From positions 192,029 through 237,418 of the forward strand of contig NZ_LMUD01000016.1 in NCBI RefSeq assembly GCF_009766095.1: a DNA stretch of 45,390 nucleotides, written 5' to 3'. Below, piece by piece: positions 1-9,100 of this stretch. The stretch is from Granulicella sp. S190. Its GTDB lineage: Bacteria; Acidobacteriota; Terriglobia; Terriglobales; Acidobacteriaceae. How positions within the stretch are numbered: position 1 is the stretch's first letter; the number at the start of each line of letters is the position of its first letter. The translations under genes were made by a program, and so were the position numbers. Below the pieces are notes generated by a model that saw nothing but the letters and a program-made list of their open reading frames with translations, made no database searches and was not told where the DNA came from.

Positions 1-839
1 ACCATGACGAGGTAAAGGATGATGCCGGGGATCCAGATAGTACGTCGGAGAACGGACCACTCACGGCGTAAACCAGCAAAAAGAAGGATGATTGCCAGGG
101 CAAGAAATGGAGCAACGGGGCCCTTCGCGAGGGTGGCGGCTGCACCGAAGAAGTAGAGATCAAAGAGCCAGAACTTTCTGCCTGTCTCATACCACGCATA
201 CCAGCCGAGCATGCCGATGCAGAAAGGAGCGGCAAGCTGCATATCGGTGGAAGCGCCGCGAGCGAAGCTGACGATGGCGACGCATGATGCTGTGATGAGG
301 GCGGCATCGAGGTGTCCGCCAGGGCGGAAGCGTCGCATGTGTAAAAAGATCAAGACGACGAGGGCTAAGGCACCGGAGGAAGACGGGAGACGGGCGGTCC
401 AGTCAGATACGCCGAACTCCTTGAAGAAGCTCATGGCTCGCCAGTAGTAGAGGGCGGGCTTTTCGAGCCAGGGCTTGCCGTAGAGGATGGGGGTAACCGT
501 GCCGCCGACGATGCAGTGGAAGGAGTTGCGAATATCTTCCAGGTGAAGGCTGCGGGGGACCATCTTGGCATCGACCTGATGGCACGCTTCAGAGTGCGCG
601 GTGAGCATCTCGCGGGCGATCTGAGCGTAGCGTGGCTCATCTGCGCCGACGAGCCCGAGTTGATCGCCGCCAAAGACAGGAACGAGACCGTAGAGTAAAA
701 GAAAGATGGTAACTACAAAGAGGATGACAAATTCACGAACTGTTACGGCAGAGGGCAGCTTCAGATACCGCTGGAGCCATATCACAGTTGCGCTGCCATT
801 CCTAGCGCCGGCGAGGGCGGGATGTTGAATATCGTTCAT
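1..839 (-). CDS. ArnT/PMT-like membrane glycosyltransferase, C-terminus cut by window edge
   Basis: Reading the minus strand from an ATG at 839 gives an open frame of about 279 codons that leaves the window without a stop. After a short N-terminal tail (about 35 residues) comes a first membrane helix rich in V, I, L and F. The motifs ADEPRYAQIAREM and GKPWLEKPALYYW follow; these are the hallmark first-loop sequences of the GT-C dolichyl-phosphate-mannose / 4-amino-arabinose transferase superfamily (PMT, ArnT), where the acidic residue of the loop takes part in catalysis. Further hydrophobic segments follow. Such enzymes move a sugar from a polyprenyl-phosphate carrier to lipid A, protein or another acceptor on the outer face of the inner membrane; the acceptor cannot be told here. 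The gene starts 26 bases after the nrnA stop, so it is probably the last known member of the DUF503-rbfA-nrnA operon. Confidence 0.8.
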   Translation of the reverse strand, partial: MNDIQHPALAGARNGSATVIWLQRYLKLPSAVTVREFVILFVVTIFLLLYGLVPVFGGDQLGLVGADEPRYAQIAREMLTAHSEACHQVDAKMVPRSLHLEDIRNSFHCIVGGTVTPILYGKPWLEKPALYYWRAMSFFKEFGVSDWTARLPSSSGALALVVLIFLHMRRFRPGGHLDAALITASCVAIVSFARGASTDMQLAAPFCIGMLGWYAWYETGRKFWLFDLYFFGAAATLAKGPVAPFLALAIILLFAGLRREWSVLRRTIWIPGIILYLVM

Positions 840-865
840 TTTCTATGAGGAAAAAGACAAGGCTA

Positions 866-1864
866 TCAGAGTCCCGTCCGGAGCTGGGTGAGGATTCTCT
901 CTAAAGCGATTGGAAGGGGGCCATCGACGGTACATCCACTGGCGTTGCGATGACCGCCTCCGCCGAAGTGTTCGGCGATCTGGGCGACGTCAGTTTTGCC
1001 TTTGCTACGGATGCTGAGACGAAACTGGTCAGCATTGGCGACCTCGCGGAGGAAGACAGCCGATTCGACGCCAGCGATACTGATGAGGTAGTTGACTACC
1101 CCCTCGCAGTCCTCAGGGATGGCACCGATGCGGTCCATGTCTTTGCTGGTGACCCAGGTCCAGGCGAGGTTGTCGTCGCACTGCAAGTTGGAGAGGGCGA
1201 TACCCAGCAGGCGAATCTTACTGGCAGGATTGGAGAGGTAGATGTCGCGAGCTATCTTGCTGGGGCTGGCTCCGCAAGCAGCAAGATGGTGGACCATGGC
1301 GAAGGTATCGGCGGTTGTGCTGGAGTAGGTAAAAGTGCCAGTGTCGGACAGGATGCCAGCGTACAGGCAGGTAGCCATGGAGGGAGTAATCTCGACATTC
1401 GCGGCGACTGCGATGTGATAGACCATGGCGGCAACGGCACAGGCGTGCTCGTCGATCCAGTTGACGGAGCCGAAGGGGCGGCCGCTGGCGTGGTGGTCAA
1501 TGTTGATGAGGGTACGCCCCTCCAGTCCGAGGAGGCCGGTGCGGGCGATACCGTCGCACTCGAGGAGGATGGCGGGGGTGGTTTGAGTGGGGTCTACGTC
1601 GTTGGCGGAGGGGGTGTGGTGGATGCGGCTGATGTTAGGAAGAGTGCTATAGGTCGAGGGGATGGGGTCGGCGAAGACGATGTCCGCCTGACAACCAAGC
1701 TGATCGAGTACTTCGGCAAGAGCCAGGACCGAGCCGATGGCGTCGCCGTCCGGCCGGGTGTGAGAGGCAAGGAGGAAGCGAGGATGGGCCCTGAAGGCCG
1801 CAAGGAGATCGTCAATCTGCGCTACGTGAGGTTTGACCTCAAGGAGCTGGGCTTGTGGGGTCAT
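866..1864 (-). CDS. nrnA: DHH/DHHA1 phosphoesterase, NrnA-type oligoribonuclease / pAp phosphatase
   Basis: A 332-residue protein of normal length for NrnA. The DHH domain begins near residue 30 with SHTRPDGDAIGS (H35, D39 and D41 are the expected metal ligands), continues with an ECDG-type motif (LLECDGIARTG) and the signature NIDHH near residue 123. The C-terminal DHHA1 domain carries GGGGHRNASGC, the substrate-binding glycine/histidine motif. The family degrades 2-5 nucleotide RNA and dephosphorylates 3'-phosphoadenosine 5'-phosphate in the cytoplasm, using Mn2+. The start overlaps the rbfA stop by four bases (ATGA), implying translational coupling; the rbfA-nrnA pairing is common in many bacterial phyla. 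A long plus-strand frame opposite is a composition shadow. Confidence 0.93.
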   Translation of the reverse strand: MTPQAQLLEVKPHVAQIDDLLAAFRAHPRFLLASHTRPDGDAIGSVLALAEVLDQLGCQADIVFADPIPSTYSTLPNISRIHHTPSANDVDPTQTTPAILLECDGIARTGLLGLEGRTLINIDHHASGRPFGSVNWIDEHACAVAAMVYHIAVAANVEITPSMATCLYAGILSDTGTFTYSSTTADTFAMVHHLAACGASPSKIARDIYLSNPASKIRLLGIALSNLQCDDNLAWTWVTSKDMDRIGAIPEDCEGVVNYLISIAGVESAVFLREVANADQFRLSIRSKGKTDVAQIAEHFGGGGHRNASGCTVDGPLPIALERILTQLRTGL

Positions 1865-2274
1865 GACTTGGCCGCTGCCTCCGAAGCAGGTTGGGCTGCT
1901 GCGGCGCGCTTCTGCTCCCGCTTGCGGGTGCGGGCGAGAAGCTCGTCCATGCGTCCGGTCATCTTCTCGGAGCGGTCGATGGCGAAGGTGAGCTCGGGGA
2001 CGTGGCGTACCCCCATGCGGTCCCGGAGCTGAGAGCGGATGTAGGCGCGGGCTGTGGTGAGTCCTTCGAGAGTGGAGGTCTCCTCCTCCTCGTTCCCATG
2101 GACGGCTACGAAGATGCGGGCGGATTTGCCGCCGGGAGCGAGGACTACCTCGGTGACATAGCTGGGGGCGATGCGCGGGTCGGAGAGTTCCCCTTCGAGC
2201 ATGGCTCCAATCTCTTCGGAGAAGGTGTTGGCTACACGGTTGCGGTGGTAGGTTCTGGCGCGCTGCTCGGGCAT
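1861..2274 (-). CDS. rbfA: 30S ribosome-binding factor A
   Basis: Ribosome-binding factor A, a small KH-fold protein that binds the 30S subunit and assists maturation of the 16S rRNA 5' end. The product is 137 residues from the ATG at 2274 and begins MPEQRARTYHRNRVANTFSE, followed by the usual conserved elements EIGAMLEGELSDPRI and SAEIFV-like strand residues (here ARIFVAV). The open frame extends 12 codons further to a TTG at 2310, but that stretch is not RbfA-like, so the internal ATG is preferred although no strong Shine-Dalgarno is visible. The last third is rich in A, E, K and R, a common tail. It lies between the DUF503 gene and nrnA, the classical infB-ylxP-rbfA neighbourhood, and overlaps nrnA by four bases. 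Confidence 0.92.
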   Translation of the reverse strand: MPEQRARTYHRNRVANTFSEEIGAMLEGELSDPRIAPSYVTEVVLAPGGKSARIFVAVHGNEEEETSTLEGLTTARAYIRSQLRDRMGVRHVPELTFAIDRSEKMTGRMDELLARTRKREQKRAAAAQPASEAAAKS

Positions 2275-2382
2275 AGGGTTTTGACTGGGTGGAACGGTTG
2301 AGGATATCAAAGTTGGGGCGATCTACCTAGCGACGAACGACGGTTTGTGACGGATTTCCTGTGGATTGCGACGATATGGTGT

Positions 2383-2679
2383 CTATTCGGTCAGGATTTC
2401 GGCATACGAGTCGGTGATTTCTGCGCTCAGTGCGGCTGCAATGCGGTGAGCAGCCTGGTCGATCAGGTGGAGTTGGCCGGTGAGATAGCTGTTTGACGAG
2501 GAGATGGCTGCGATGCCTAGAGTGGCGCGGTTCCAGACGAGGCCTTCATCGAGCTCGGCTATAGCTAAGTTGAAGCTGTGGCGAAGCTTATCCTTCATGG
2601 AGCGGACGACCTGACGGCGATCTTTGAGGGATTGGGCATGGGCAATTTCGAGTTCGATGGTGAGTTTGGCAATGGGCAT
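2383..2679 (-). CDS. DUF503 family protein (YlxP-like)
   Basis: A 98-residue protein of the DUF503 family (Bacillus YlxP). Visible family features are the N-terminal strand MPIAKLTIELEI, the conserved helix SLKDRRQVVRSMKDKLRHSFN and the segment WNRATLGIAAISSS. The biochemical role is not established; genes of this family almost always sit between infB and rbfA, as here relative to rbfA, which suggests a link to translation or ribosome assembly. An unusually purine-rich ribosome-binding stretch (GGGGGAGG) lies about 10 bases upstream of the ATG. infB is not in the window, and about 240 bases of non-coding DNA separate the start from the next gene. Confidence 0.85.
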   Translation of the reverse strand: MPIAKLTIELEIAHAQSLKDRRQVVRSMKDKLRHSFNLAIAELDEGLVWNRATLGIAAISSSNSYLTGQLHLIDQAAHRIAAALSAEITDSYAEILTE

Positions 2680-2920
2680 GATGTTTGTACCTCCCCCCTC
2701 CCCTTGAGGGTATTTTGCGTGTAAGTCTTTTATTTCGTTTAGCTTGGCGGTGGTTTATCGCTGTAAAATATTCCATCTAAATGACTTAGTTGCAAAATAT
2801 TGAAAAGAGGAAGCTTAGCTTAGCAATTACAGGGACTGGCCTTTCTGGTTCTAATTCTTTGATGTTTCTGGGTGCTTGTTTTGTCAAGTGCATGTTGTTT
2901 TTTTGATTAGCAGACTTTGA

Positions 2921-3310
2921 TCAACGAACAAGCAGAAGGTAGATCGCCATGGCTACTCCGGCGGCGGCAAGGAGCAGGCCGAGAATGACGGCGTCGCGGG
3001 ATACCCGGCCGGGACGCCAGGTGCCGGAGGTGAGTTCCTGAATGAGTTGGAAGTGACGGTAGACTGCGCCGAGGTTGACCACCACCCCGAGGGCGACCAG
3101 TGAAACTCCTGACCAGAGGGAGAGGCCAGTGGTGGGAGTTGAAGGGTGGGATTGGGTGAGGGTGATCTGGCGGAGGAAGAGACCGAAGCGGCTGACGGCG
3201 AAGCCGATGCCCATGAGGCCGAGGCCGGTGCGGATCCATGCGAGGAAGGTTCGTTCGGCGGCGAAGTAGACGCGGGGGTCTTGCTCGGCGGGTGGGGTCT
3301 GATTGGGCAT
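2921..3310 (-). CDS. DUF202 (YidH-like) inner-membrane protein
   Basis: A 129-residue membrane protein. The N-terminal part carries the DUF202 signature AAERTFLAWIRTGLGLMGIG, which leads directly into the first membrane helix; a second helix covers the LSLWSGVSLVALGVVVNLGAVYR region and a third the C-terminal ILGLLLAAAGVAMAIYLLL. This three-helix layout matches YidH-type proteins, whose function is unknown. It is a single gene on the minus strand, divergent from the M3 peptidase gene. The long minus-strand frame overlapping it (2953-4161) is not real because it has no family features and runs antisense to the peptidase. Confidence 0.85.
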   Translation of the reverse strand: MPNQTPPAEQDPRVYFAAERTFLAWIRTGLGLMGIGFAVSRFGLFLRQITLTQSHPSTPTTGLSLWSGVSLVALGVVVNLGAVYRHFQLIQELTSGTWRPGRVSRDAVILGLLLAAAGVAMAIYLLLVR

Positions 3311-3422
3311 GGTGGGATTGTATGGGTAATGATTTTTGGTGTGTCGACGGTGTGGTTTTTGGGTGGTGGGTTGTGGTGGGGTGGTGGTGGTTTGCTACAG
3401 GGAAGATGTTGGAAGTTCAACC

Positions 3423-3527
3423 GCAGATTCCTCCGCTTCGCTGCGGAATGACAACAAAAGGGCATGCAACTGCAACCGCAACCGGCAAGTTCAAGTGCAG
3501 ATCCCCTTGGGGGGATGACAACAAAAG
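3423..3527. repeat. Dispersed hairpin repeat, locus A (two units)
   Basis: Two units of a repeat family seen at three places in the window. Each unit starts GCAGAT, has a short inverted-repeat core, and ends ATGACAACAA. Unit A1 is at 3423-3460, with a core pairing around CCGCTTCGCTGCGG; unit A2 is at 3497-3527 with core CCCCTTGGGG. They are joined by a CAA-rich linker (repeated GCAAC/GCAACC words). The first 32 bases of A1 are identical to 14480-14511. The pattern resembles REP/BIME-type intergenic repeats; no transposase of the RAYT type is in the window. It lies in the gap between the divergent DUF202 and M3 peptidase genes. Confidence 0.8.
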
Positions 3528-3592
3528 GCATGAGCGACGGCAAATGCGCGGTAGTTGGGGAATCTTTTACAATTTGGGATTGGGAGATCCCA

Positions 3593-3679
3593 TTGAAAGA
3601 GACTGAGCGTTTTGTGACTGCGCTGGCTTCGGTACGGCGTGCGAGTTTAGTGATGGTACTGGTAGCGTTTGCGGGGTGA
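3593..3679 (+). other. Out-of-frame signal peptide for the M3 peptidase
   Basis: A TTG at 3593 preceded by GGGAGA (about 5 bases away) opens a frame reading LKETERFVTALASVRR followed by the hydrophobic stretch ASLVMVLVAFAG and then a TGA at 3677-3679. This has the charged head and hydrophobic core of an export signal. The peptidase frame begins at 3676 and reads VSVSSALGAAVQG, which looks like the missing cleavage region. One additional G in the GGGG run at 3673-3676 would join the two perfectly. So the true gene probably starts at 3593 and carries either a real frameshift or a sequencing/assembly deletion. Confidence 0.65.
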
Positions 3680-5781
3680 GTGTGAGTAGTGCGCTGGGTG
3701 CTGCGGTGCAGGGGAAGAGTGCGGCGTTTGGGCCGGCGAATCCGTTTTATGCGAAGAGTACGCTGCCTTTTGAGGCTCCCCCCTTCGACAAGATCAAGGA
3801 CGGCGACTATGAGCCGGCGATCGAGGCCGGAATGGCTGAGGAGTTGAAGGAGATTGAGGCGATTGCAAATAACTCCGCTGCTCCTACGTTTGAGAATACG
3901 GTTGTGGCGATGGAGAAGACCGGGGCGCTGTTTCAGCGGGCGATGGCGGCGTTCAGCGGAGTTACGGGAGCGAATACGAATCCTGAGTTGGAGAGAGTGC
4001 AGGAGGATCTGGCTCCCAAGCTGGCGGCGCACCGGGATGCGATCTATCTGAATGAGAAGCTGTTTCGTCGTGTGGCCGCAGTGTATGAGGCGCGCGCGTC
4101 GCTGAAGCTGAGCCCGGAGGGTCTGCGGCTGGTAGAGGTGAGGTACAGGGATTTTGTGCATGCAGGGGCGAACCTCTCGGATGCGGATAAAGAGAAGCTG
4201 AAGAAGCTCAACTCAGAGGAGTCGACGCTTTCGAACGGGTTCCGCAGCAAGGTGCTGGCGGCGACGAAGGATGGGGCGTATGTGACGACCGATAAAGCTG
4301 CGCTGGCGGGTTTGACGGCGGCGGATCTGAGCGGTGCGGAGCAGGCGGCCAAGGACCGAAAGATGGATGGGTATGTGCTGCCGCTGCAGAATACGACGCA
4401 GCAGCCGGTGCTTTCGTCTTTGAGTGTGAGGGCGACGCGGCAGGCTGTGTTTGAAAAGTCGTGGATGCGGACTGAGCTTGGCGATGCGAACGATACCCGG
4501 GCGACGATTGCAAGGTTGGCGCAATTGCGCGCGGAGAAGGGTAAGCTGCTGGGGCATGACAGCTATGCGGGTTGGAAGCTGGAAGACCAGATGGCAAAGA
4601 CTCCTGAGAATGCGCTGAAGTTTATGGATGCGCTGGTCGCTCCTGCTGTGGCTAATGCGGCGGATGAGGCGAAGGATATTCAGGATGTGATTGATTCCCA
4701 GAAGGGCGGGTTTTCAGTTGAGCCGTGGGATTGGGAGTTTTATTCCGAGCAGGTGAGGAAGGCGAAGTTCGATATCGATGAAGCCCAGGAGCGGCCTTAC
4801 TTCGAGCTGAATAACGTGCTGGAGAATGGCGTGTTCTATGCCGCGGGCCAGTTGTACGGTTTGAGTTTTAAGGAGCGGAAGGATATTCCTGTCTGGAATC
4901 CTGATGTGCGGGTGTTCGAGGTCTTCGACGCGGATGGCAAGCCGTTGGCGCTGTTTTATTGCGACTACTATAAGCGCGATAACAAGAGCGGCGGCGCGTG
5001 GATGAGCAACTTCGTCGACCAGTCGAAGCTGATGGGAACGCTGCCGGTTATCTATAACGTTGCGAATCTGCCGAAGCCAGCGGCGGGCGAGCCGGCTCTG
5101 ATCAGCTTCAGCGACGTGATTACGATGTTCCACGAGTTTGGCCATGCGCTGCATGGGATGCTGGCGGATAGTGAGTATCCGAGCTTGTCGGGGACGTCGG
5201 TGGCGCGGGACTTTGTGGAGTTTCCGTCGCAGTTCAATGAGCATTGGGCAACGTATCCGGCGGTGTTTGCGCACTATGCGAAGCACTACAAGACGGGCGC
5301 GGCGATGCCAGAGGAGTTGGCGACAAAGATCAAGAAGGCCGCGGACTTCAACCAGGGCTATCTGCTGACGGAGCTGGTGGCCGCGGCGGAGCTGGATATG
5401 CAGTGGCACTCGCTGCCGGTGAGCGAGGGACTGCAGGAGCCGGATGCGTTTGAGAAGGCCGCGCTGGCGAAGAAGGGATTCACGCTGAGCTATGTTCCAC
5501 CACGGTACCGGTCGAGCTACTTTTCGCACATCTGGGGTGGTGGATATGCGGCGGGATATTACGCGTATCTGTGGAGCGAGATGCTGGATGATGATGCGTT
5601 CCAGTGGTTCCAGGATCATGGCGGTTTGACGCGAGCGAATGGCGACCGGTTCCGGAAGATGGTGCTGTCGCGCGGGAACACGGAGGATCTGGCGAAGATG
5701 TATGAGGCGTGGCTGGGCAGTGCGCCGAATGTCGAGCCGATGCTGAAGTATCGCGGGTTGGAGAAGGGTGCGGCGAAGTAG
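3676..5781 (+). CDS. M3 family metallopeptidase (peptidyl-dipeptidase Dcp / oligopeptidase A type)
   Basis: A zinc metallopeptidase of family M3, 701 residues from a GTG at 3676. The zinc site FHEFGHALHG has H486, E487 and H490, and the downstream glutamate ligand is in the following helical segment (FVEFPSQFNEHWA). The mature N-terminus NPFYAKSTLPFEAPPFDKIK is the usual start of secreted acidobacterial and proteobacterial Dcp-like enzymes, and the C-terminal HIWGGGYAAGYYAYLWSEML block is typical of the family. It hydrolyses oligopeptides, probably in the periplasm. The signal peptide expected for such enzymes is present just upstream in another frame (see 3593-3679), so the annotated start is likely an artefact of a one-base frame disruption. 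A terminator hairpin follows the stop. Confidence 0.93.
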   Translation: MSVSSALGAAVQGKSAAFGPANPFYAKSTLPFEAPPFDKIKDGDYEPAIEAGMAEELKEIEAIANNSAAPTFENTVVAMEKTGALFQRAMAAFSGVTGANTNPELERVQEDLAPKLAAHRDAIYLNEKLFRRVAAVYEARASLKLSPEGLRLVEVRYRDFVHAGANLSDADKEKLKKLNSEESTLSNGFRSKVLAATKDGAYVTTDKAALAGLTAADLSGAEQAAKDRKMDGYVLPLQNTTQQPVLSSLSVRATRQAVFEKSWMRTELGDANDTRATIARLAQLRAEKGKLLGHDSYAGWKLEDQMAKTPENALKFMDALVAPAVANAADEAKDIQDVIDSQKGGFSVEPWDWEFYSEQVRKAKFDIDEAQERPYFELNNVLENGVFYAAGQLYGLSFKERKDIPVWNPDVRVFEVFDADGKPLALFYCDYYKRDNKSGGAWMSNFVDQSKLMGTLPVIYNVANLPKPAAGEPALISFSDVITMFHEFGHALHGMLADSEYPSLSGTSVARDFVEFPSQFNEHWATYPAVFAHYAKHYKTGAAMPEELATKIKKAADFNQGYLLTELVAAAELDMQWHSLPVSEGLQEPDAFEKAALAKKGFTLSYVPPRYRSSYFSHIWGGGYAAGYYAYLWSEMLDDDAFQWFQDHGGLTRANGDRFRKMVLSRGNTEDLAKMYEAWLGSAPNVEPMLKYRGLEKGAAK

Positions 5782-5815
5782 AGCGGCGCGCTGCGATAAA
5801 AACGAAAGAGATGAG

Positions 5816-5845
5816 CCGCTTGCGATGATGTCGCAGGCGGTTTTT
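5816..5845 (+). terminator. Rho-independent terminator of the M3 peptidase gene
   Basis: CCGCTTGCGA at 5816-5825 pairs with TCGCAGGCGG at 5831-5840 (ten pairs, one T-G wobble) around a five-base loop, and is followed by five T at 5841-5845. Confidence 0.85.
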
Positions 5846-6133
5846 CTTGTTTGACGGTGTGGTTCCGGGATGGGATTGGGGCCGCGTCGTGCGCGCTATC
5901 CGGCTCCGAATTTTCTTCGCAATTTTGACAGTTTCAGATATGCTGATTTTCATTCCAAGTTCACACAGCAAACTGAATTTCACCTGTTCCGAAGCTTGAG
6001 TTCACAGTGCCAGGGCATCGTCACCGCGGTTCTGCCGTGTTGCATCGCTGCATTTGTGTCTTTTCTGATCGACCAGTTCAGAGAGAAAGCCTCGTTTTGG
6101 GTTCACGTTGCAGCACTTCAGGAGCCAGAGATC
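5846..6133 (+). promoter_or_regulatory. Leader region of the TonB-dependent receptor, with possible promoter
   Basis: About 290 bases without a convincing gene. A consensus -35 hexamer TTGACA lies at 5925-5930; 17 bases on is a poor -10 (TTTCAT, 5948-5953). If used, the transcript would have an untranslated leader of about 170 bases. The open frame of the receptor runs back through this region to 5870, but that part has no signal-peptide or domain character. I saw no cobalamin-box-like sequence. The promoter is inferred from the hexamer alone. Confidence 0.35.
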
Positions 6134-9100
6134 ATGACCAAGCGTTTCCGACTTTCCTTCCTCGTCTTTGTTTGCCAGATGGCGGCTTTTCTTCTGGTGT
6201 GTCCCGCGTTCGGGCAGCAGACGCTCGGTGGCCTGACGGGTGTGGTGACCGATGGCCAGGGCGGGATTTTGCCCGGCACCGTGGTGACGGTGGTGGGGGA
6301 CCAGACGGGGTTGACGCGGACGCAGACTGCGGGTGGCAACGGGTTTTATGACTTCAACAATCTGCCGATCGGGACGTATACGCTTTCGTTTACGAAGGAA
6401 GGTTTTCAGACGCAGAAGATGAATGCGATACCGGTGCAGGGCGATCGCACGGGGACGGTGAATGCGCAGTTGAACGTGGGTGCGGTGAATACGGTGGTGA
6501 GCGTGGATGCGAGCCCGTTGATGAACGCGGTGGATACGACGAATGGATATGTGCTGGACAAGGCACAGATCGAGTCGATTCCGCAGCCGACGGGGAGCTT
6601 TACGGGGTTGGCGATTCTGTCGCCGGGTGTGAACGCGGAGCTGCCGGGCGGCACCGGAGCGCAGTCGGGACTGGGGAATCTGCCGATTTGGGCGAACGGA
6701 CAGCGTGACACCAGCAACAGCTTCACGATCAACGGTGTGGATGCGAGCAGCCTGTTCAACGGCAAGAGTACGAGCCAGGTTGGGTCACAGCGGGTGGTCA
6801 ACAGCACGGGCGCTTCGACGACCCAGGGGGGAGCGGGGGTGATTCAGACGGTGGCCTCGGTGTATCTGTCGATCGGGAACGCGATTCCTACGCCTGCGCC
6901 GGAGACGATTCAAGAGGTACGAGTGAACGCCTCGATGTATGACGCTCAGCAGGGGTCTACTTCAGGGGCACACATCGATGTGAGTACAGCGTCGGGAACG
7001 AATGCTTATCACGGGACAGCGTATGGGCGCCGCGGAACGAACTGGATTAATGCAGCGCCGTTCTTCTTCAAGAATAATCCGCTGCTTGCGAATGATCCGA
7101 AGGATGAGAATCCTGAGTTGCATCGCTATATTGCGGGGGGTACGTTCGGCGGTCCGATTATCAAGAACAAGCTGTTTGGCTTTGTGTCGTACCAGCATTT
7201 GCAGGTATCGGACCAGGAGATCGGCGATAACTTTCTCAACGTGCCGGTTGGGCTGTCCGATAATAATCGCGATGCTGCGGGTTTCGCAGCCCTGATCAAC
7301 GGGCCGTTTGGTACGAGTCTTACCGGTGGCAATATTGACCGGACGGCGCTGGCTTTGTTCAACTCGCCGTCGCTGCCGGGCGAGCCGGGCAAGTGGCTGG
7401 TTCCGAATGATGCCGGGTCGTCGGCTCTGTCTGCTGCGCACCCTTACAACGCGTTCCTTCCTGGCACTGGCCGGTTCAAGGCCGATATGGCGGTGGCGAA
7501 TCTCGACTACAACATCTCGAATAAAGACACGCTGTCGCTGAAGTATTTTTACCAGCACGATCCGACGATTGCTCCCTACGCTTACTCGAGCGTCCCAGGA
7601 TTTACCGAACATCTGGACTCGGGCGCGCAGGTGTTCTCCATCATCAATACGTACCTGGTGAAGTCGAACCTAAGCACGACGGAGAGCTTAGGTTTTTTGC
7701 GCGAGAAGACGTACGTGAATAATGAGCAGCCGTTCGGGCCGGACGCGATTCCTGGCGGCTCGCAGGGGACGGTTTCGATCAATGAGTTTGGATCGAATTA
7801 TTTTCCTGGCGTGTCGATTGTGAATGTGCTTGGCAGCGCCGCAGGCCAGTACGGGCTGGTTAGCTCCGGCATTTTGAATATCGGGCCTAACGCGGAGGGG
7901 CAGGCTCCGAATACCGGGGCGTTCCAGAATCGCTGGCAGCCCGCGGGGAACGCTATCTGGACGCTGGGCAAGCACACGATCACGTTCGGTACCAACTACA
8001 GCTATACGCAGCTGAATACGATCGACAAGCGTACGGGCACGGGTACCGTCGCGACAGACGATTTGAGCGCTTATGCGCAGGGTTATGTGACGCCGGGCAG
8101 CTCTTCGACTTCGTTTTATGTCAGCTCGTTCCTGCAGGGCGATGCGAGCCGCTACTACCGCGCGAACCAAGTGGGCAGCTATGTTCAGGATAAGTTTCAG
8201 ATCACGCCGACACTCTCGCTGACGGCGGGGGTGCGTTACGACTGGGATGGCGCGCTGACGGAGAAGAACGGACGCATCTTCAACTTCGATCCGAACCTTT
8301 ATAACTACAATGCGACGTCGGATACGATCGTCAATCCCGGTTTCATCATCGCGGGCAACAACAAGAACGGGACCAGCGGTGTGAGCCCAACGACACTTAC
8401 CGGTCGGCAGTGGGGGATTGGACCACGACTGGGAGCGGCGTGGCAGCCTGAGTTCTTCAAGAGCAAGGTGGTAGTGCGTTCGGGCTTCGGAATGTACTAC
8501 GACCGCGGGGAGCTCTTCAGCTACTTCTCGCCCGGATACGCGATCGGTACGGTGACCGGCGGACCATTTGGGGCCAATCAACAGCTGCCGTTTGTGACGG
8601 CGCAGAGCTGCCCGGTGCAGAGCCTTTACAGCTACTACATTCCTACCTGCGGCGGCGGTGGTGGGACGGCACCGCCTATCAGCGCTCCGACGGCTGCTAC
8701 TGGAAATCTTGCCAATCCCTATACGGATGTAAAGAGTGCTGCTCCCAGCAACCCGAAGTCGTCCGACCTGAGCAACTACCTGCCGAATATCGCCAGCATC
8801 AACGACGGTGGGCAGCCGATTTCGCTTGGCGTGTATGACCGTGGAAACAAGCTGCCGTATACCTTCAACTACACGCTGGATATTCAGTGGCAGCCACGTA
8901 ACGATATTGCAATCGAGATCGGCTATGTGGGCAACCTGGGCAGACATCAAGTGATTCCGGTTCCGTTCAACCAGCCGGGAATCGCATCACCTTCGGCTGC
9001 GATTCACGGTGAAAAGTATTCGTACGGATATAACGTCGGGGGCGCTACGCTGCCGGATGGAACGGGCTACGACTTCGACTACGAGGGCGGCAACATCGAT

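Noticed and set aside
950..2032. 360-codon plus-strand open frame
   Set aside because: It runs antisense to nrnA and rbfA, is G/V/D/A-biased as expected for the mirror of GC-rich codons, and has no family features.
2953..4161. 402-codon minus-strand open frame
   Set aside because: Antisense to the M3 peptidase and overlapping the DUF202 gene in another frame; arginine/histidine-rich shadow.
5870..6133. N-terminal extension of the TonB-dependent receptor
   Set aside because: The extension has no domain character and would bury the clear signal peptide; AGGAG before 6134 supports the later start.
7688..8950. 420-codon minus-strand open frame
   Set aside because: Antisense to the TonB-dependent receptor, R/V-rich with no motif.
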